Notes under the pieces: generated by a model | Database searches by the model: none | What the model was told of the DNA's origin: nothing | What the model saw: the letters and a program-made list of their open reading frames with translations, nothing else | Source of the DNA: Methanococcoides sp. EBM-47 | GTDB lineage: Archaea > Halobacteriota > Methanosarcinia > Methanosarcinales > Methanosarcinaceae | Direction: 5' to 3' | Length of the DNA: 64,000 nt | Assembly (NCBI GenBank): GCA_001896725.1 | Contig: MPPA01000033.1 | Location: 1 to 64,000, forward strand | Shown here: positions 43,285-50,943 of the stretch, in pieces | How the letters are laid out: every line of letters begins with the position of its first letter | How positions within the stretch are numbered: position 1 is the first letter of the stretch | Position numbers and translations under genes: made by a program

Positions 43285-44034
43285 ATGTTCGATATTATGG
43301 GACATCAGAGCAAAAAGCTCTTCTTAAATGCGGTCAAGATCACTTTTCCTGTACTTCTTGGTTATATTCCGCTAGGAATTGCTTTCGGTTTCTTGCTTAC
43401 AGGAGCAGGATACCACTGGATCTATTCTTTTCTAATGAGTGTTTTTATATACGCCGGATCAGCGCAGTTCATTTCTGTAACACTACTGGCGGCAGGGGCA
43501 GGGCTCATGGAATTCCTGTCCCTCACGCTTCTTATTAATCTCAGGCACTCATTTTACGGTATATCAATGCTTGAGAAGTTCTCTGATGTGGATAAATTTA
43601 AAACATATCTCATATTTTCACTCACTGATGAAACATATGCCTTGCTTACGAGTACCAAGGTCCCTGATGGAGTTCCCAAAAGCGATTTTTATTTTTATAT
43701 TGCTGCTCTGAACCACTTTTATTGGATCACAGGATCGGTCATTGGAGCCATGCTGGGATCATTACTTGATATTGATCTGGATGGTATGGCTTTTGTGCTA
43801 ACTGCATTATTTGTAGTGTTGACCATTGAGCAGTACTATCATTCGAAGGTACTTTTTCCCTTTATAGCTGCTATAGGTGCAGGTGTGGTCTCTATTGTGC
43901 TGTTCAGTCCTAAAAATATGCTTATAGTATCAATCATAATTGGAACGCTCATTCTGCTGGCACATGAGAAAATAGTACAGGCTAAACGCACCTCTGCATT
44001 GATGTCCGATGTTGATCAGGAGGGTGATCTCTGA
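43285..44034 (+). CDS. azlC: AzlC family branched-chain amino acid exporter, large subunit
   Basis: A 249-residue membrane protein. ITFPVLLGYIPLGIAFGFLL and the conserved YAGSAQFI with NLRHSFYG define AzlC/YgaZ. With AzlD it forms an exporter for branched-chain amino acids or analogues. The downstream azlD-like gene begins within 20 nt, confirming the pair. Start ATG 43285 or, equally possible, ATG 43297. Confidence 0.92.
   Translation: MFDIMGHQSKKLFLNAVKITFPVLLGYIPLGIAFGFLLTGAGYHWIYSFLMSVFIYAGSAQFISVTLLAAGAGLMEFLSLTLLINLRHSFYGISMLEKFSDVDKFKTYLIFSLTDETYALLTSTKVPDGVPKSDFYFYIAALNHFYWITGSVIGAMLGSLLDIDLDGMAFVLTALFVVLTIEQYYHSKVLFPFIAAIGAGVVSIVLFSPKNMLIVSIIIGTLILLAHEKIVQAKRTSALMSDVDQEGDL
44018..44028 (+). 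promoter_or_regulatory. Near-perfect Shine-Dalgarno directing ATG 44038
   Basis: AGGAGGGTGAT inside the end of azlC is an almost full complement of the archaeal 16S tail. It points to ATG 44038, which is not in the frame of the remaining azlD sequence. Confidence 0.7.
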
Positions 44035-44051
44035 CCCATGGAATATTCCAT

Positions 44052-44378
44052 ATGGTTGCTGTTATAACAGTTGTAGCCCTTGCTACATTCAGCACAAGGG
44101 TATTGCCTTTTGTTCTGTTCAGGTCAGTGCAGCCACCTAAAATATTGTTCATTATTGAAAAGAACCTTCCACCTATGATCCTTTTGTTGCTTGTTTTTTA
44201 TTGTCTTAAGGATACCCAATGGTCCCAATCCCCCTATGGAATCCCAGAAATTTTTACAATAATAGTGATCATAGTTCTGCATGTATGGAAAAGAAATGCA
44301 ATGATCAGTATTTTTACAGGCACCTGCCTGTATATGTTGTCAGTTAAGTATAATGTGTTCTCAAATCTCTTTTTATGA
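44052..44378 (+). CDS. azlD: AzlD family branched-chain amino acid exporter, small subunit (N-terminal frameshift likely)
   Basis: A 108-residue protein with about four membrane segments and the family hallmark TFSTRVLPFVLF. Starting at ATG 44052 it lacks the usual first turn of helix. In the frame of ATG 44038, which has the excellent Shine-Dalgarno, the DNA reads MEYSIWLLL and then TAA; joining that to ITVVALATFSTR by a -1 shift at about 44064 recreates a full-length AzlD N-terminus. Hence a frameshift mutation, a sequencing error or re-initiation. Confidence 0.8.
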   Translation: MVAVITVVALATFSTRVLPFVLFRSVQPPKILFIIEKNLPPMILLLLVFYCLKDTQWSQSPYGIPEIFTIIVIIVLHVWKRNAMISIFTGTCLYMLSVKYNVFSNLFL

Positions 44379-44396
44379 TCATGGGTGTAGGTATTA

Positions 44397-44419
44397 TTTT
44401 AATAAAAATTTTATTAAAA
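44397..44419 (+). terminator. AT-only palindrome after azlCD
   Basis: TTTTAATAAAA and TTTTATTAAAA form a perfect 11-bp inverted repeat with one central base, 18 nt after the azlD stop. Confidence 0.5.
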
Positions 44420-44744
44420 TGCATTAATATATTTTGATTTTTACGACATTGTGTGTATAAGCTAATATGTTATATCTAAATCTTTTTTAATGAAAGGTTG
44501 TCAAAAAGATAAAAAATATGCGCAGGAATTCTTAAAGTAATAAAGAACGTTCTAAGCAAGTGGATCGCGGGGGACCTATCTGATGACAGGGAAATTAATA
44601 TTGCGCATACGATGTTGAAGGGAACCTGTTCTTCCATATGTTACACATTTGTTGGTGTGGGTATTCCACTTTTTGGAATAGGACCGATAACATATAGGTA
44701 AATGAGACGTTTTGGGAAAACCATTCCTAAGGCATGATCTGTGG
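44420..44744. other. Spacer with an orphan open frame
   Basis: Between azlD and the minus-strand redox operon. A plus-strand frame from about 44508 to TAG/TAA at 44700 reads about 63 sense codons, ending in a hydrophobic YTFVGVGIPLFGIGPITYR, but has no ATG or ribosome binding site near its beginning. It may be the end of a decayed membrane protein gene. Not called as a gene. Confidence 0.35.
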
Positions 44745-45725
44745 TCAGATCTTCCTCATAACTATGGACCCATCCCTCATGTGTACTTTTACAAACTTTT
44801 CTTTTTCCTTTTCAGGCTCATACTTGTTGTAGAGCATGGATTCAACGCGACCGGTTTCCATGTTTTTACGGATAAATTCGATATCATCTTTTTCAAGTCT
44901 TGTCTTGGCTGCCGGAGGACTTGTACTGAACTTTTTCTTTGAATATATGGTTCCTCCTGTCATGCCAGCTCCAACATAACCCTTTGCATTTAAAAAGATC
45001 AGTCTTCCGGCTTTCATATAAGCACCGGAGAACTCACCAACACTGCCATGGACCACGACGGTCCCGCCATCAAGGTGCGAACCCGTGTTCATTCCCGCAT
45101 CTCCTTTGATAATTATGGTCCCCTGCTGCATAAGTACTCCAGTACCATTGTATACATCTCCTTCCACAAGGACAGTGCCTTGCCAATTGCATCTTGACCC
45201 AATGGTCCCCCTAAGGATACCATCATTCAATTTGAGGGTATTTTCAGACAGTGAATTGTTCTTTAACGTATCCTTGCCAAGCCCGTTGGAAAGCAAATCC
45301 GTTATAGATCGGAATTTTCTGTAACCTTCTATATCAGAAGTTACTTCCAGTATGTTTCCCAAAGGCTCTTCTATATCACCTTTTATATAGAGGCTTCCTG
45401 CTGCCATTCCCATACCAGCTTCTGGTCCTACATCACCCTCGACGAATATGTTCCCAGCCATTTCGGTTCTGCCTGTACCTCCCATATGCTTTATGTCGGT
45501 TCCTACACCATATGCGAGCCTTTTACCTGTATCCCCCTCTATGCATACGTTCCTGCCAGCCCTGAGCTCAGCTACAAGGTCTGCATATGTGAAGGAAGTA
45601 TCTTCCTGGGAAGGTATCACATCTACAGGCTGCAGTTTGCTGTCGTTCCAGCAAAAATTGAACGTATAATCGCACAGGTTATCGATTGGTTTTAGGGTCC
45701 TTATCTTCAACATGTTCTCATCCAT
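44745..45725 (-). CDS. GXGXG-domain protein (GltB C-terminal / FwdC-like beta-helix)
   Basis: A 326-residue protein built on the right-handed beta-helix shared by the glutamate synthase alpha C-terminal domain and formylmethanofuran dehydrogenase subunit C. Glycine repeats include GTGRTEMAGNIFVEGDVG, AGSLYIKGDIEEPLG, GTIIIKGDAGMNTGSHLDGG and KGYVGAGMTGG. It overlaps the ferredoxin gene by 8 nt and is the last gene of a four-gene operon. No glutamine-amidotransferase or FMN domain is nearby, so it is not simply glutamate synthase; a scaffold role in a ferredoxin-linked oxidoreductase is inferred. Confidence 0.8.
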   Translation of the reverse strand: MDENMLKIRTLKPIDNLCDYTFNFCWNDSKLQPVDVIPSQEDTSFTYADLVAELRAGRNVCIEGDTGKRLAYGVGTDIKHMGGTGRTEMAGNIFVEGDVGPEAGMGMAAGSLYIKGDIEEPLGNILEVTSDIEGYRKFRSITDLLSNGLGKDTLKNNSLSENTLKLNDGILRGTIGSRCNWQGTVLVEGDVYNGTGVLMQQGTIIIKGDAGMNTGSHLDGGTVVVHGSVGEFSGAYMKAGRLIFLNAKGYVGAGMTGGTIYSKKKFSTSPPAAKTRLEKDDIEFIRKNMETGRVESMLYNKYEPEKEKEKFVKVHMRDGSIVMRKI

Positions 45726-46086
45726 GTATCAATGATGGCAGACAGCGTGTGCACACCCAGATGCTTTCCATTTCATAGCGCATGGGCATGAGATATCTTT
45801 CATTTTCTCCTTTTCCACACTTAAAGCATTTTATGAATATATCTGTACTGCGAGGTTGCGATTCTGCCTTTTCCCTATTGAATTCAATGGTGCTCCTTTG
45901 TTCAACTGAGATAGCTCCCTGCGGGCATACACCTATACAAAAGCCCATACCATCGCATAGTTCCTCAGATATGACCTTTGCTTTACCATTGATGATCTGT
46001 ATAGCACCCTCTGCGCAGGGAGCGATACATTTTCCACAACCATTACATTTCTCTTCATCTATTTTCACTATGGTCCTTATTACCAT
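45718..46086 (-). CDS. Ferredoxin-like 4Fe-4S protein with C-terminal zinc-ribbon-like cysteines
   Basis: A 122-residue protein. CNGCGKCIAPC plus a second, variant cluster motif CDGMGFCIGVCP (the CDG.G.C...CP form seen in some MinD-linked ferredoxins) indicate two iron-sulfur sites. A C-terminal CFKCGKG and CTRC pair could bind zinc or iron. AGGAGAAG precedes the ATG. It lies between the CGGC and GXGXG genes and probably passes electrons to or from one of them. Confidence 0.88.
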   Translation of the reverse strand: MVIRTIVKIDEEKCNGCGKCIAPCAEGAIQIINGKAKVISEELCDGMGFCIGVCPQGAISVEQRSTIEFNREKAESQPRSTDIFIKCFKCGKGENERYLMPMRYEMESIWVCTRCLPSLIHG

Positions 46087-46104
46087 GATATTCCACTTCT
46101 CCTT

Positions 46105-46443
46105 TTAATGATGCGTGCCTTCCACCAGTTCCATACCAGCATTTCGGACCGTTCTTTTTATTTCCTCTATGTGTGGACACTTAGGATAGTTTGCCATCTG
46201 CATGCATGAACTGAGATGTACCACGTCTACTTTGAACTTCTTAAGGGACTTCAGCAGGCGATATATCCTGCGCCCGGAACATCCTCCACAGGTGAAGAAT
46301 GCTGCTATTTCAGTGTTGCTTCCATAGTTCTTGAAATATTCCTTTCTGTTATTAAATGCCATGAAGCAACCAACACCAGGACATGTCTCCGAGACGATGT
46401 CACATCTTATGATTGCTATTTTCTTTGTTTGGTGATCTGTCAT
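46105..46443 (-). CDS. CGGC domain protein
   Basis: A 112-residue CGGC-family protein, named for the FFTCGGCSGRR motif near residue 64. Other conserved cysteines are CPGVGCFMAFN, HLSSCM and YPKCPH. The family is thought to bind metal or an iron-sulfur cluster, but function is unknown. GAGGTG lies 4 nt before ATG 46443, preferred over ATG 46455, whose ATGA overlaps the cupin stop. Confidence 0.88.
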   Translation of the reverse strand: MTDHQTKKIAIIRCDIVSETCPGVGCFMAFNNRKEYFKNYGSNTEIAAFFTCGGCSGRRIYRLLKSLKKFKVDVVHLSSCMQMANYPKCPHIEEIKRTVRNAGMELVEGTHH

Positions 46444-46451
46444 CTTGCACC

Positions 46452-46784
46452 TCATGAGCGTACCATGACCAATAGCATCTTGAACTTCTTCAAAGCCATC
46501 AGGCTATGAGATTGATTTGCGGGCATTATGATCATCTCTCCTGCCTTCACTAAATGTTCTTTTTCCTGTATATTTATCTGAGCTTCTCCTTCCAACAGGA
46601 ATGCTATTGCGTCAAAGGGAGCAGTATGCTCGCTCAATCCCTGTCCTTTGTCGAAAGCAAAAATGGTTACAGTCCCATTCTTTGTTTGCGAGAGGGTGCG
46701 GCTGACAACCGCTTCTTCCTGGTAGTTTACCAGTTCGGATGTTGTAAGTACTTCTCCCGATGGGGTTCTATTGAGGAATTGCAT
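46452..46784 (-). CDS. Small cupin domain protein
   Basis: A 110-residue single-domain cupin. HTAPFDAIAFLLEGEAQINI carries the first motif and AGEMIIMPANQSHSLMAL the second, with His and Glu ligands suited to a metal. AAGGAG lies 9 nt before ATG 46784. First gene of the redox operon. Could sense or stabilise a small ligand; exact role unknown. Confidence 0.87.
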   Translation of the reverse strand: MQFLNRTPSGEVLTTSELVNYQEEAVVSRTLSQTKNGTVTIFAFDKGQGLSEHTAPFDAIAFLLEGEAQINIQEKEHLVKAGEMIIMPANQSHSLMALKKFKMLLVMVRS

Positions 46785-46840
46785 GATATGTCGCTCCTTT
46801 GAATAGGCAGGCAAGGCCCGGCCACTTTCATTTTATTTAG

Positions 46841-46871
46841 TATCTTTAAGATATTAAGTATAAATAAGATA
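46841..46871. promoter_or_regulatory. Probable HxlR operator between divergent genes
   Basis: TATCTT(T)AAGATA at 46841-46853 is a 13-bp palindrome; an extra half-site AAGATA lies at 46866-46871. A TATA-like element for the cupin operon lies just left (about 46829-46838, minus strand) and TTTATATAT for hxlR just right (about 46875-46883). Confidence 0.6.
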
Positions 46872-46897
46872 TCGTTTATATATCATGTAGTTTCTAT

Positions 46898-47263
46898 ATG
46901 GATACTATGAAGGATTGTACCGTTTATAAGACAGTAGATATCATTGGGAAAAAGTGGTCTATGTACATATTATTTGAGCTTCATAAGGGGGAAAAGGGAG
47001 AAAAGGGTTTCAATGAGCTTAAGCGTAAACTCAAGGACATTACGCCAAAGACCCTTTCAGTCAGGTTAAAGGAACTAGAAGAGCAGGGTTTGGTACAGAA
47101 GATCATTGATGATTCTACGCTTCCGGTCCGCTGTGAATATTCTCTTACTGCCAGTGGAGAGGACTTCATATCAATAATACGCGACATCAAGGCATGGGGT
47201 CTTAAATGGAAATTTGGCAATAAAACATGTGAAAACTCTGTGTGCAGACTTTGTGAACTATAG
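46898..47263 (+). CDS. HxlR family winged-helix transcriptional regulator
   Basis: A 121-residue MarR-related HxlR regulator: VDIIGKKWSMYILFEL opens the wing-helix domain and PKTLSVRLKELEEQGLV is the recognition helix. Cysteines occur at the N-terminus (DCTVYKT) and in the tail (KTCENSVCRLCEL), suggesting redox or metal sensing. It is divergent from the cupin-CGGC-ferredoxin-GXGXG operon across a palindromic intergenic region and probably controls it. TATA spacing suggests a leaderless or nearly leaderless mRNA. Ends in TAG. Confidence 0.88.
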   Translation: MDTMKDCTVYKTVDIIGKKWSMYILFELHKGEKGEKGFNELKRKLKDITPKTLSVRLKELEEQGLVQKIIDDSTLPVRCEYSLTASGEDFISIIRDIKAWGLKWKFGNKTCENSVCRLCEL

Positions 47264-47520
47264 ACAACCATCTTTACTTAACACATCATTTGTATTTGGT
47301 AGACGATAAGGTCGAATGATTTAAGAAGATTTAAGTAGATAGAAAAAGTTTTGTTCTGGCACGGTTATCACAAGTTGTGACCCCCTGGATTATGGACAGC
47401 AGTATTTCATGGCAGTAGGACATTTCGGTCCATAAGTGCAGATTTCCAGTCAGATTAAGGGAGACAGATGGTAACCTTGGAAAACAATAAGAAAGAACCG
47501 AGTTCTTGAGTGAATAGATT

Positions 47521-48840
47521 ATGCGCAATGGTCTAAAGAAAGATGCAGCTGAGATCCTTGAAAGTGCCATAGAGGCTGTGGAGCCTTCTGTTGCTGTTAA
47601 AAGGGCACTGACAAGAGAGAAGAACACATTACAGGTGGGGAGCCGTTCATATGATCTGGACATGTTCCGAAACATATATGTCGTAGCTTTTGGAGAAGCT
47701 TCGGTACCCATGTCAAGAGCTCTCGAGGAGATCCTCTATGATATACCGCTTAAGGGTGTGGCGATCACTAAGTACGGGCTTGGGAGCAAGCTTGAGCAGA
47801 TCGAGGTCTCTGAGGCAGCACATCCGGTCCCTGATGAGAATAGTCTTAAAGCAGGTCAATTGGTAAAGGAGATCTTAGCTCAGGCAGAAAAAGAAGATCT
47901 TGTTATTTTCCTCATCTCAGGTGGTGGTTCTTCTCTATTGACACTTCCACGTAAGGATGTATCTTTCAAGGAGTTGGTCAAGCTACATGAAGCTTTGCTC
48001 TCTTCGGGGGCGACTATAAAAGAGATCAATACTGTAAGAAAACACCTGTCTACAGTGAAAGGCGGAGGCCTTGCAAAAATGGCCTTCCCTGCCCAATCGA
48101 TAAGTCTTATGCTATCAGATGTAGTAGGAGATACTCCCGATATAATTGCTTCAGGACCTACAGTTCCGGACCCATCCACATTTGAAGATTTTTATGATAT
48201 TGTGGAACGATATCAGATCACGCTTCTTCCTTCCATAAGTCGTTTACTGGAAGACGGGCTTAACGGATTGATCGAAGAAACGCTCAAAACAGGAGACCCT
48301 GTATTTGGTAATTGTTATAGCGAACTTATAGGTACTAATTGTACAGCCCTTTGCTCTGCTCAAAAGAAGGCATCACAGCTGGGATACAATACTTTATTGC
48401 TAAGTTCATACGTTACAGGTGAGTCCAAGGAAATTGCAAAAGTATTTGCCGCTTTGGCAAAGAATGAACTTTTACATGGGAGGCCAATGTCAAGACCAGC
48501 CTGTATCCTTGCAGGTGGGGAAGTCACTGTCACCGTCAGGAATAATGGTAAGGGTGGAAGATGCCAGGAAATGGCACTATCCTTTGCGATAGAGGTGGAA
48601 GGTCTGGAAGATATGTTGTTCCTTGCAGCCGGTACGGACGGTATCGATGGACCCACCGACGCGGCAGGTGCATTTGCTGATGGAAGTAGTGTGGAGAAAG
48701 CCTCAATGCAAGGTATGGATGCTACGAAGATGTTGAGCTCACATGATTCATATTCTTTCTTTAATAGTATTGGAGATCTACATAAGATAGGTCAGACCGG
48801 TACAAATGTGATGGATATCTACATTCTGCTTGTGAGGTAA
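47521..48840 (+). CDS. Glycerate 2-kinase (MOFRL family)
   Basis: Phosphorylates D-glycerate to 2-phosphoglycerate. The 439-residue protein has the DUF4147 N-domain (VVAFGEASVPMSRALE, ISGGGSSLL, INTVRKHLSTVKGGGLA) and the C-terminal MOFRL domain (AGGEVTVTVRNNGKGGRCQEM, AAGTDGIDGPTDAAG). Feeds glycerate into lower glycolysis/gluconeogenesis. It converges on the TatD-like gene with a 14-nt gap. Confidence 0.93.
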   Translation: MRNGLKKDAAEILESAIEAVEPSVAVKRALTREKNTLQVGSRSYDLDMFRNIYVVAFGEASVPMSRALEEILYDIPLKGVAITKYGLGSKLEQIEVSEAAHPVPDENSLKAGQLVKEILAQAEKEDLVIFLISGGGSSLLTLPRKDVSFKELVKLHEALLSSGATIKEINTVRKHLSTVKGGGLAKMAFPAQSISLMLSDVVGDTPDIIASGPTVPDPSTFEDFYDIVERYQITLLPSISRLLEDGLNGLIEETLKTGDPVFGNCYSELIGTNCTALCSAQKKASQLGYNTLLLSSYVTGESKEIAKVFAALAKNELLHGRPMSRPACILAGGEVTVTVRNNGKGGRCQEMALSFAIEVEGLEDMLFLAAGTDGIDGPTDAAGAFADGSSVEKASMQGMDATKMLSSHDSYSFFNSIGDLHKIGQTGTNVMDIYILLVR

Positions 48841-48854
48841 ATATCTGCACGTTG

Positions 48855-49697
48855 TCAAAGCTCGATGTCGACATCGTATACAAGTTCGGGGTTCTCTTTA
48901 TGGACCTTCCAGAAGGGCTCATCCCCGTACCTTTCCACAAGTTTCAATGTTCTCTTAGGTATTGTCTTTGGTCCAAGCACAGCTCCAGGCCTTTGTGGAT
49001 CATCTATGTAATCTGATTCCATCATGAACCTGGTTCCCTGGTCCAATGCTTTTTCTATGGAATCTTTGCCCGCCAGCACTCCGGGAAATATACCCAGCTC
49101 TTCGCAGACATTCACCAATGGAGGAGCATAGTGTTTCACCACCCTGTGAAGATCGATGCCCGTTTTTCTAGCACGGGCAGTAATGTCCTCAAGCTCGGAT
49201 ACTCCTACGCTTTCTGTATGCAGTTGCACGGCACAATCTAGGTCTTTTGCCAAGGTGAAAGCGTGTTCCATTATTTCATTGGAAGCTTCCCATACTTCTG
49301 ATGTTACAGGATAATGTGGTCTCCCGCTTTTCAAACCCACAGCATGTCCCTTTTCCACATATCCGGCAGCTATGTCCAGACCACCTTTCATCGTCCTTAC
49401 TGCAGTTTGCAGGTCCATGTACTCCAGAAGATGAGTTATCTCGGCAGGATGCACACCCAGCACAGGAAAAGATACCACGCCGGTCTCGTTGATCTGTCTG
49501 GAGATGTCTATGGTCTCTTCAAAAACAGTTATCTGGTCCTCAGGCCTTGTGACCTTGATACCAAGTGTCCATGATGGCTTCATCACAAGGAATATGTGAG
49601 TTCCTCCTGCCCGCTGGAACTCCTTGACGGCTTCAAGACCTCTGTTCCTGGGGTCTATATGCATGTGTTCATCTGTTATGGGGAAATTACCTGTCAT
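48855..49697 (-). CDS. TatD-related metal-dependent hydrolase
   Basis: A 280-residue amidohydrolase-fold protein. The N-terminal DEHMHIDPRNRG replaces the usual D.H.H, with VLGVHPAE, QLHTESVG, VKHYAPP and MESDYIDDP supplying the other metal ligands. This is the archaeal TatD subgroup rather than the DNase TatD proper. Substrate unknown. Divergent from the isocitrate dehydrogenase gene. Confidence 0.82.
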   Translation of the reverse strand: MTGNFPITDEHMHIDPRNRGLEAVKEFQRAGGTHIFLVMKPSWTLGIKVTRPEDQITVFEETIDISRQINETGVVSFPVLGVHPAEITHLLEYMDLQTAVRTMKGGLDIAAGYVEKGHAVGLKSGRPHYPVTSEVWEASNEIMEHAFTLAKDLDCAVQLHTESVGVSELEDITARARKTGIDLHRVVKHYAPPLVNVCEELGIFPGVLAGKDSIEKALDQGTRFMMESDYIDDPQRPGAVLGPKTIPKRTLKLVERYGDEPFWKVHKENPELVYDVDIEL

Positions 49698-49791
49698 GCT
49701 GGACCATATATGTTATAGCAGAATTAAGGTTTAGTCTTTATGGCGAAGGATTAAAAACGAACTAGACCTTTAGGTTTGTCGGTGATTAATA

Positions 49792-50820
49792 ATGAACAAG
49801 ACTGCAGCAGTAATCAAAGGAGATGGAGTAGGTCCCGAACTGGTGGATGCGATGTTCAATGTAATGGAAGCTAGCGGAACTGATGTGGAGTTCATAACCT
49901 GTGATGCTGGTACCACATGGTGGGAGCAGCATGGTGGAAATTCCCTTATACCCGATGAGACCTGGGAGGTTCTTAACAGTTCTAATGCATGCTACAAAGG
50001 TCCTACCACAACACCTGGTATAGTGGGAGCACCAAGAAGTGTAGCCGTCTCCATCAGGCAGAAATATGATCTTTATGCCAACGTACGCCCTATCAGGACC
50101 TTTCCTAACACCAGCAGACCACTTAGTGATGTTGATTTCGTGTGTGTCCGTGAAGGGACCGAAGGACTGTATGTTGGTGAGGAGATACGTCTTACCGATG
50201 ATGTGGCCATAGCTATCAGAAAGATCACTCGCACAGCAAGTGCTAAAGTTGCAAGATACGCCTTTGAGGAGGCAAAAAGAAGAAATTATGATGCCGTTGT
50301 GGCTATTCACAAAAGTAATATTCTCAGACGCACATGTGGTCTGTTCCTAGAAGAAGTGAACAAAACAGCTGAAAACTATCCGGATATCGAAGTATGGGAA
50401 TACCACATAGATAATATCGCACAGCAGTTGATCAAGAACCCGCAGATCTTCAACAACAAAGTTTTACTATCCACCAACTTGTTCATGGATGTGCTCAGTG
50501 AGGAATGTTCTGCCCTTGTGGGGAGTATCGGCCTGATATATTCTGCCAATATAGGTGACAATTTCGCAATGTTTGAGCCAGCCCACGGTTCTGCGCCTAA
50601 ATATGCTGGATTGGACAAAGTGAATCCTGTGGCTACAGTACTTGCAGGTGCCTGGATGCTCGAATATCTGGGTGAATCGGCACAGTCAGCAGCCATATTC
50701 AGAGCAACTGAACGTGTTATATCCGAAGGTAAGTATGTGACGTATGATCTGGGTGGCAATGCAAAGCTCAGTGAAATGACAGATGCCATCGCAAAATATA
50801 CTGCAGAGGAGCTTAAGTAA
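49792..50820 (+). CDS. icd: Isocitrate/isopropylmalate dehydrogenase family, probable isocitrate dehydrogenase
   Basis: A 342-residue beta-decarboxylating dehydrogenase. IKGDGVGPE is the nucleotide loop, CVREGTEGLYVGEE and HKSNILRRTCGLF contact substrate, and MFEPAHGSAPKYAG with the NPVATVLAGAWML block ends the active site. Next to a probable Re-citrate synthase it most likely makes 2-oxoglutarate in the oxidative partial TCA route used by Methanosarcinales. 3-Isopropylmalate or homoisocitrate specificity cannot be ruled out. GGTGAT lies 6 nt before the ATG. Confidence 0.85.
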   Translation: MNKTAAVIKGDGVGPELVDAMFNVMEASGTDVEFITCDAGTTWWEQHGGNSLIPDETWEVLNSSNACYKGPTTTPGIVGAPRSVAVSIRQKYDLYANVRPIRTFPNTSRPLSDVDFVCVREGTEGLYVGEEIRLTDDVAIAIRKITRTASAKVARYAFEEAKRRNYDAVVAIHKSNILRRTCGLFLEEVNKTAENYPDIEVWEYHIDNIAQQLIKNPQIFNNKVLLSTNLFMDVLSEECSALVGSIGLIYSANIGDNFAMFEPAHGSAPKYAGLDKVNPVATVLAGAWMLEYLGESAQSAAIFRATERVISEGKYVTYDLGGNAKLSEMTDAIAKYTAEELK

Positions 50821-50881
50821 TAGCTTCTCTTTTTATATCACTTCCTGAAAAACGATCCTTGTCAGGAAAACAAAAAACAGA

Positions 50882-50921
50882 TGGCAGACCTTTTTTTCAT
50901 TCTATGTTAAGCGGTCTGCCA
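50882..50921. terminator. Shared hairpin between convergent icd and Re-citrate synthase genes
   Basis: Perfect 9-bp inverted repeat TGGCAGACC / GGTCTGCCA with a 22-nt loop that begins with seven T. It lies 62 nt past the icd stop and 23 nt past the stop of the minus-strand gene, so it can serve both. Confidence 0.65.
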
Positions 50922-50943
50922 GCGTTCCAGTTTTTTATGCCAT

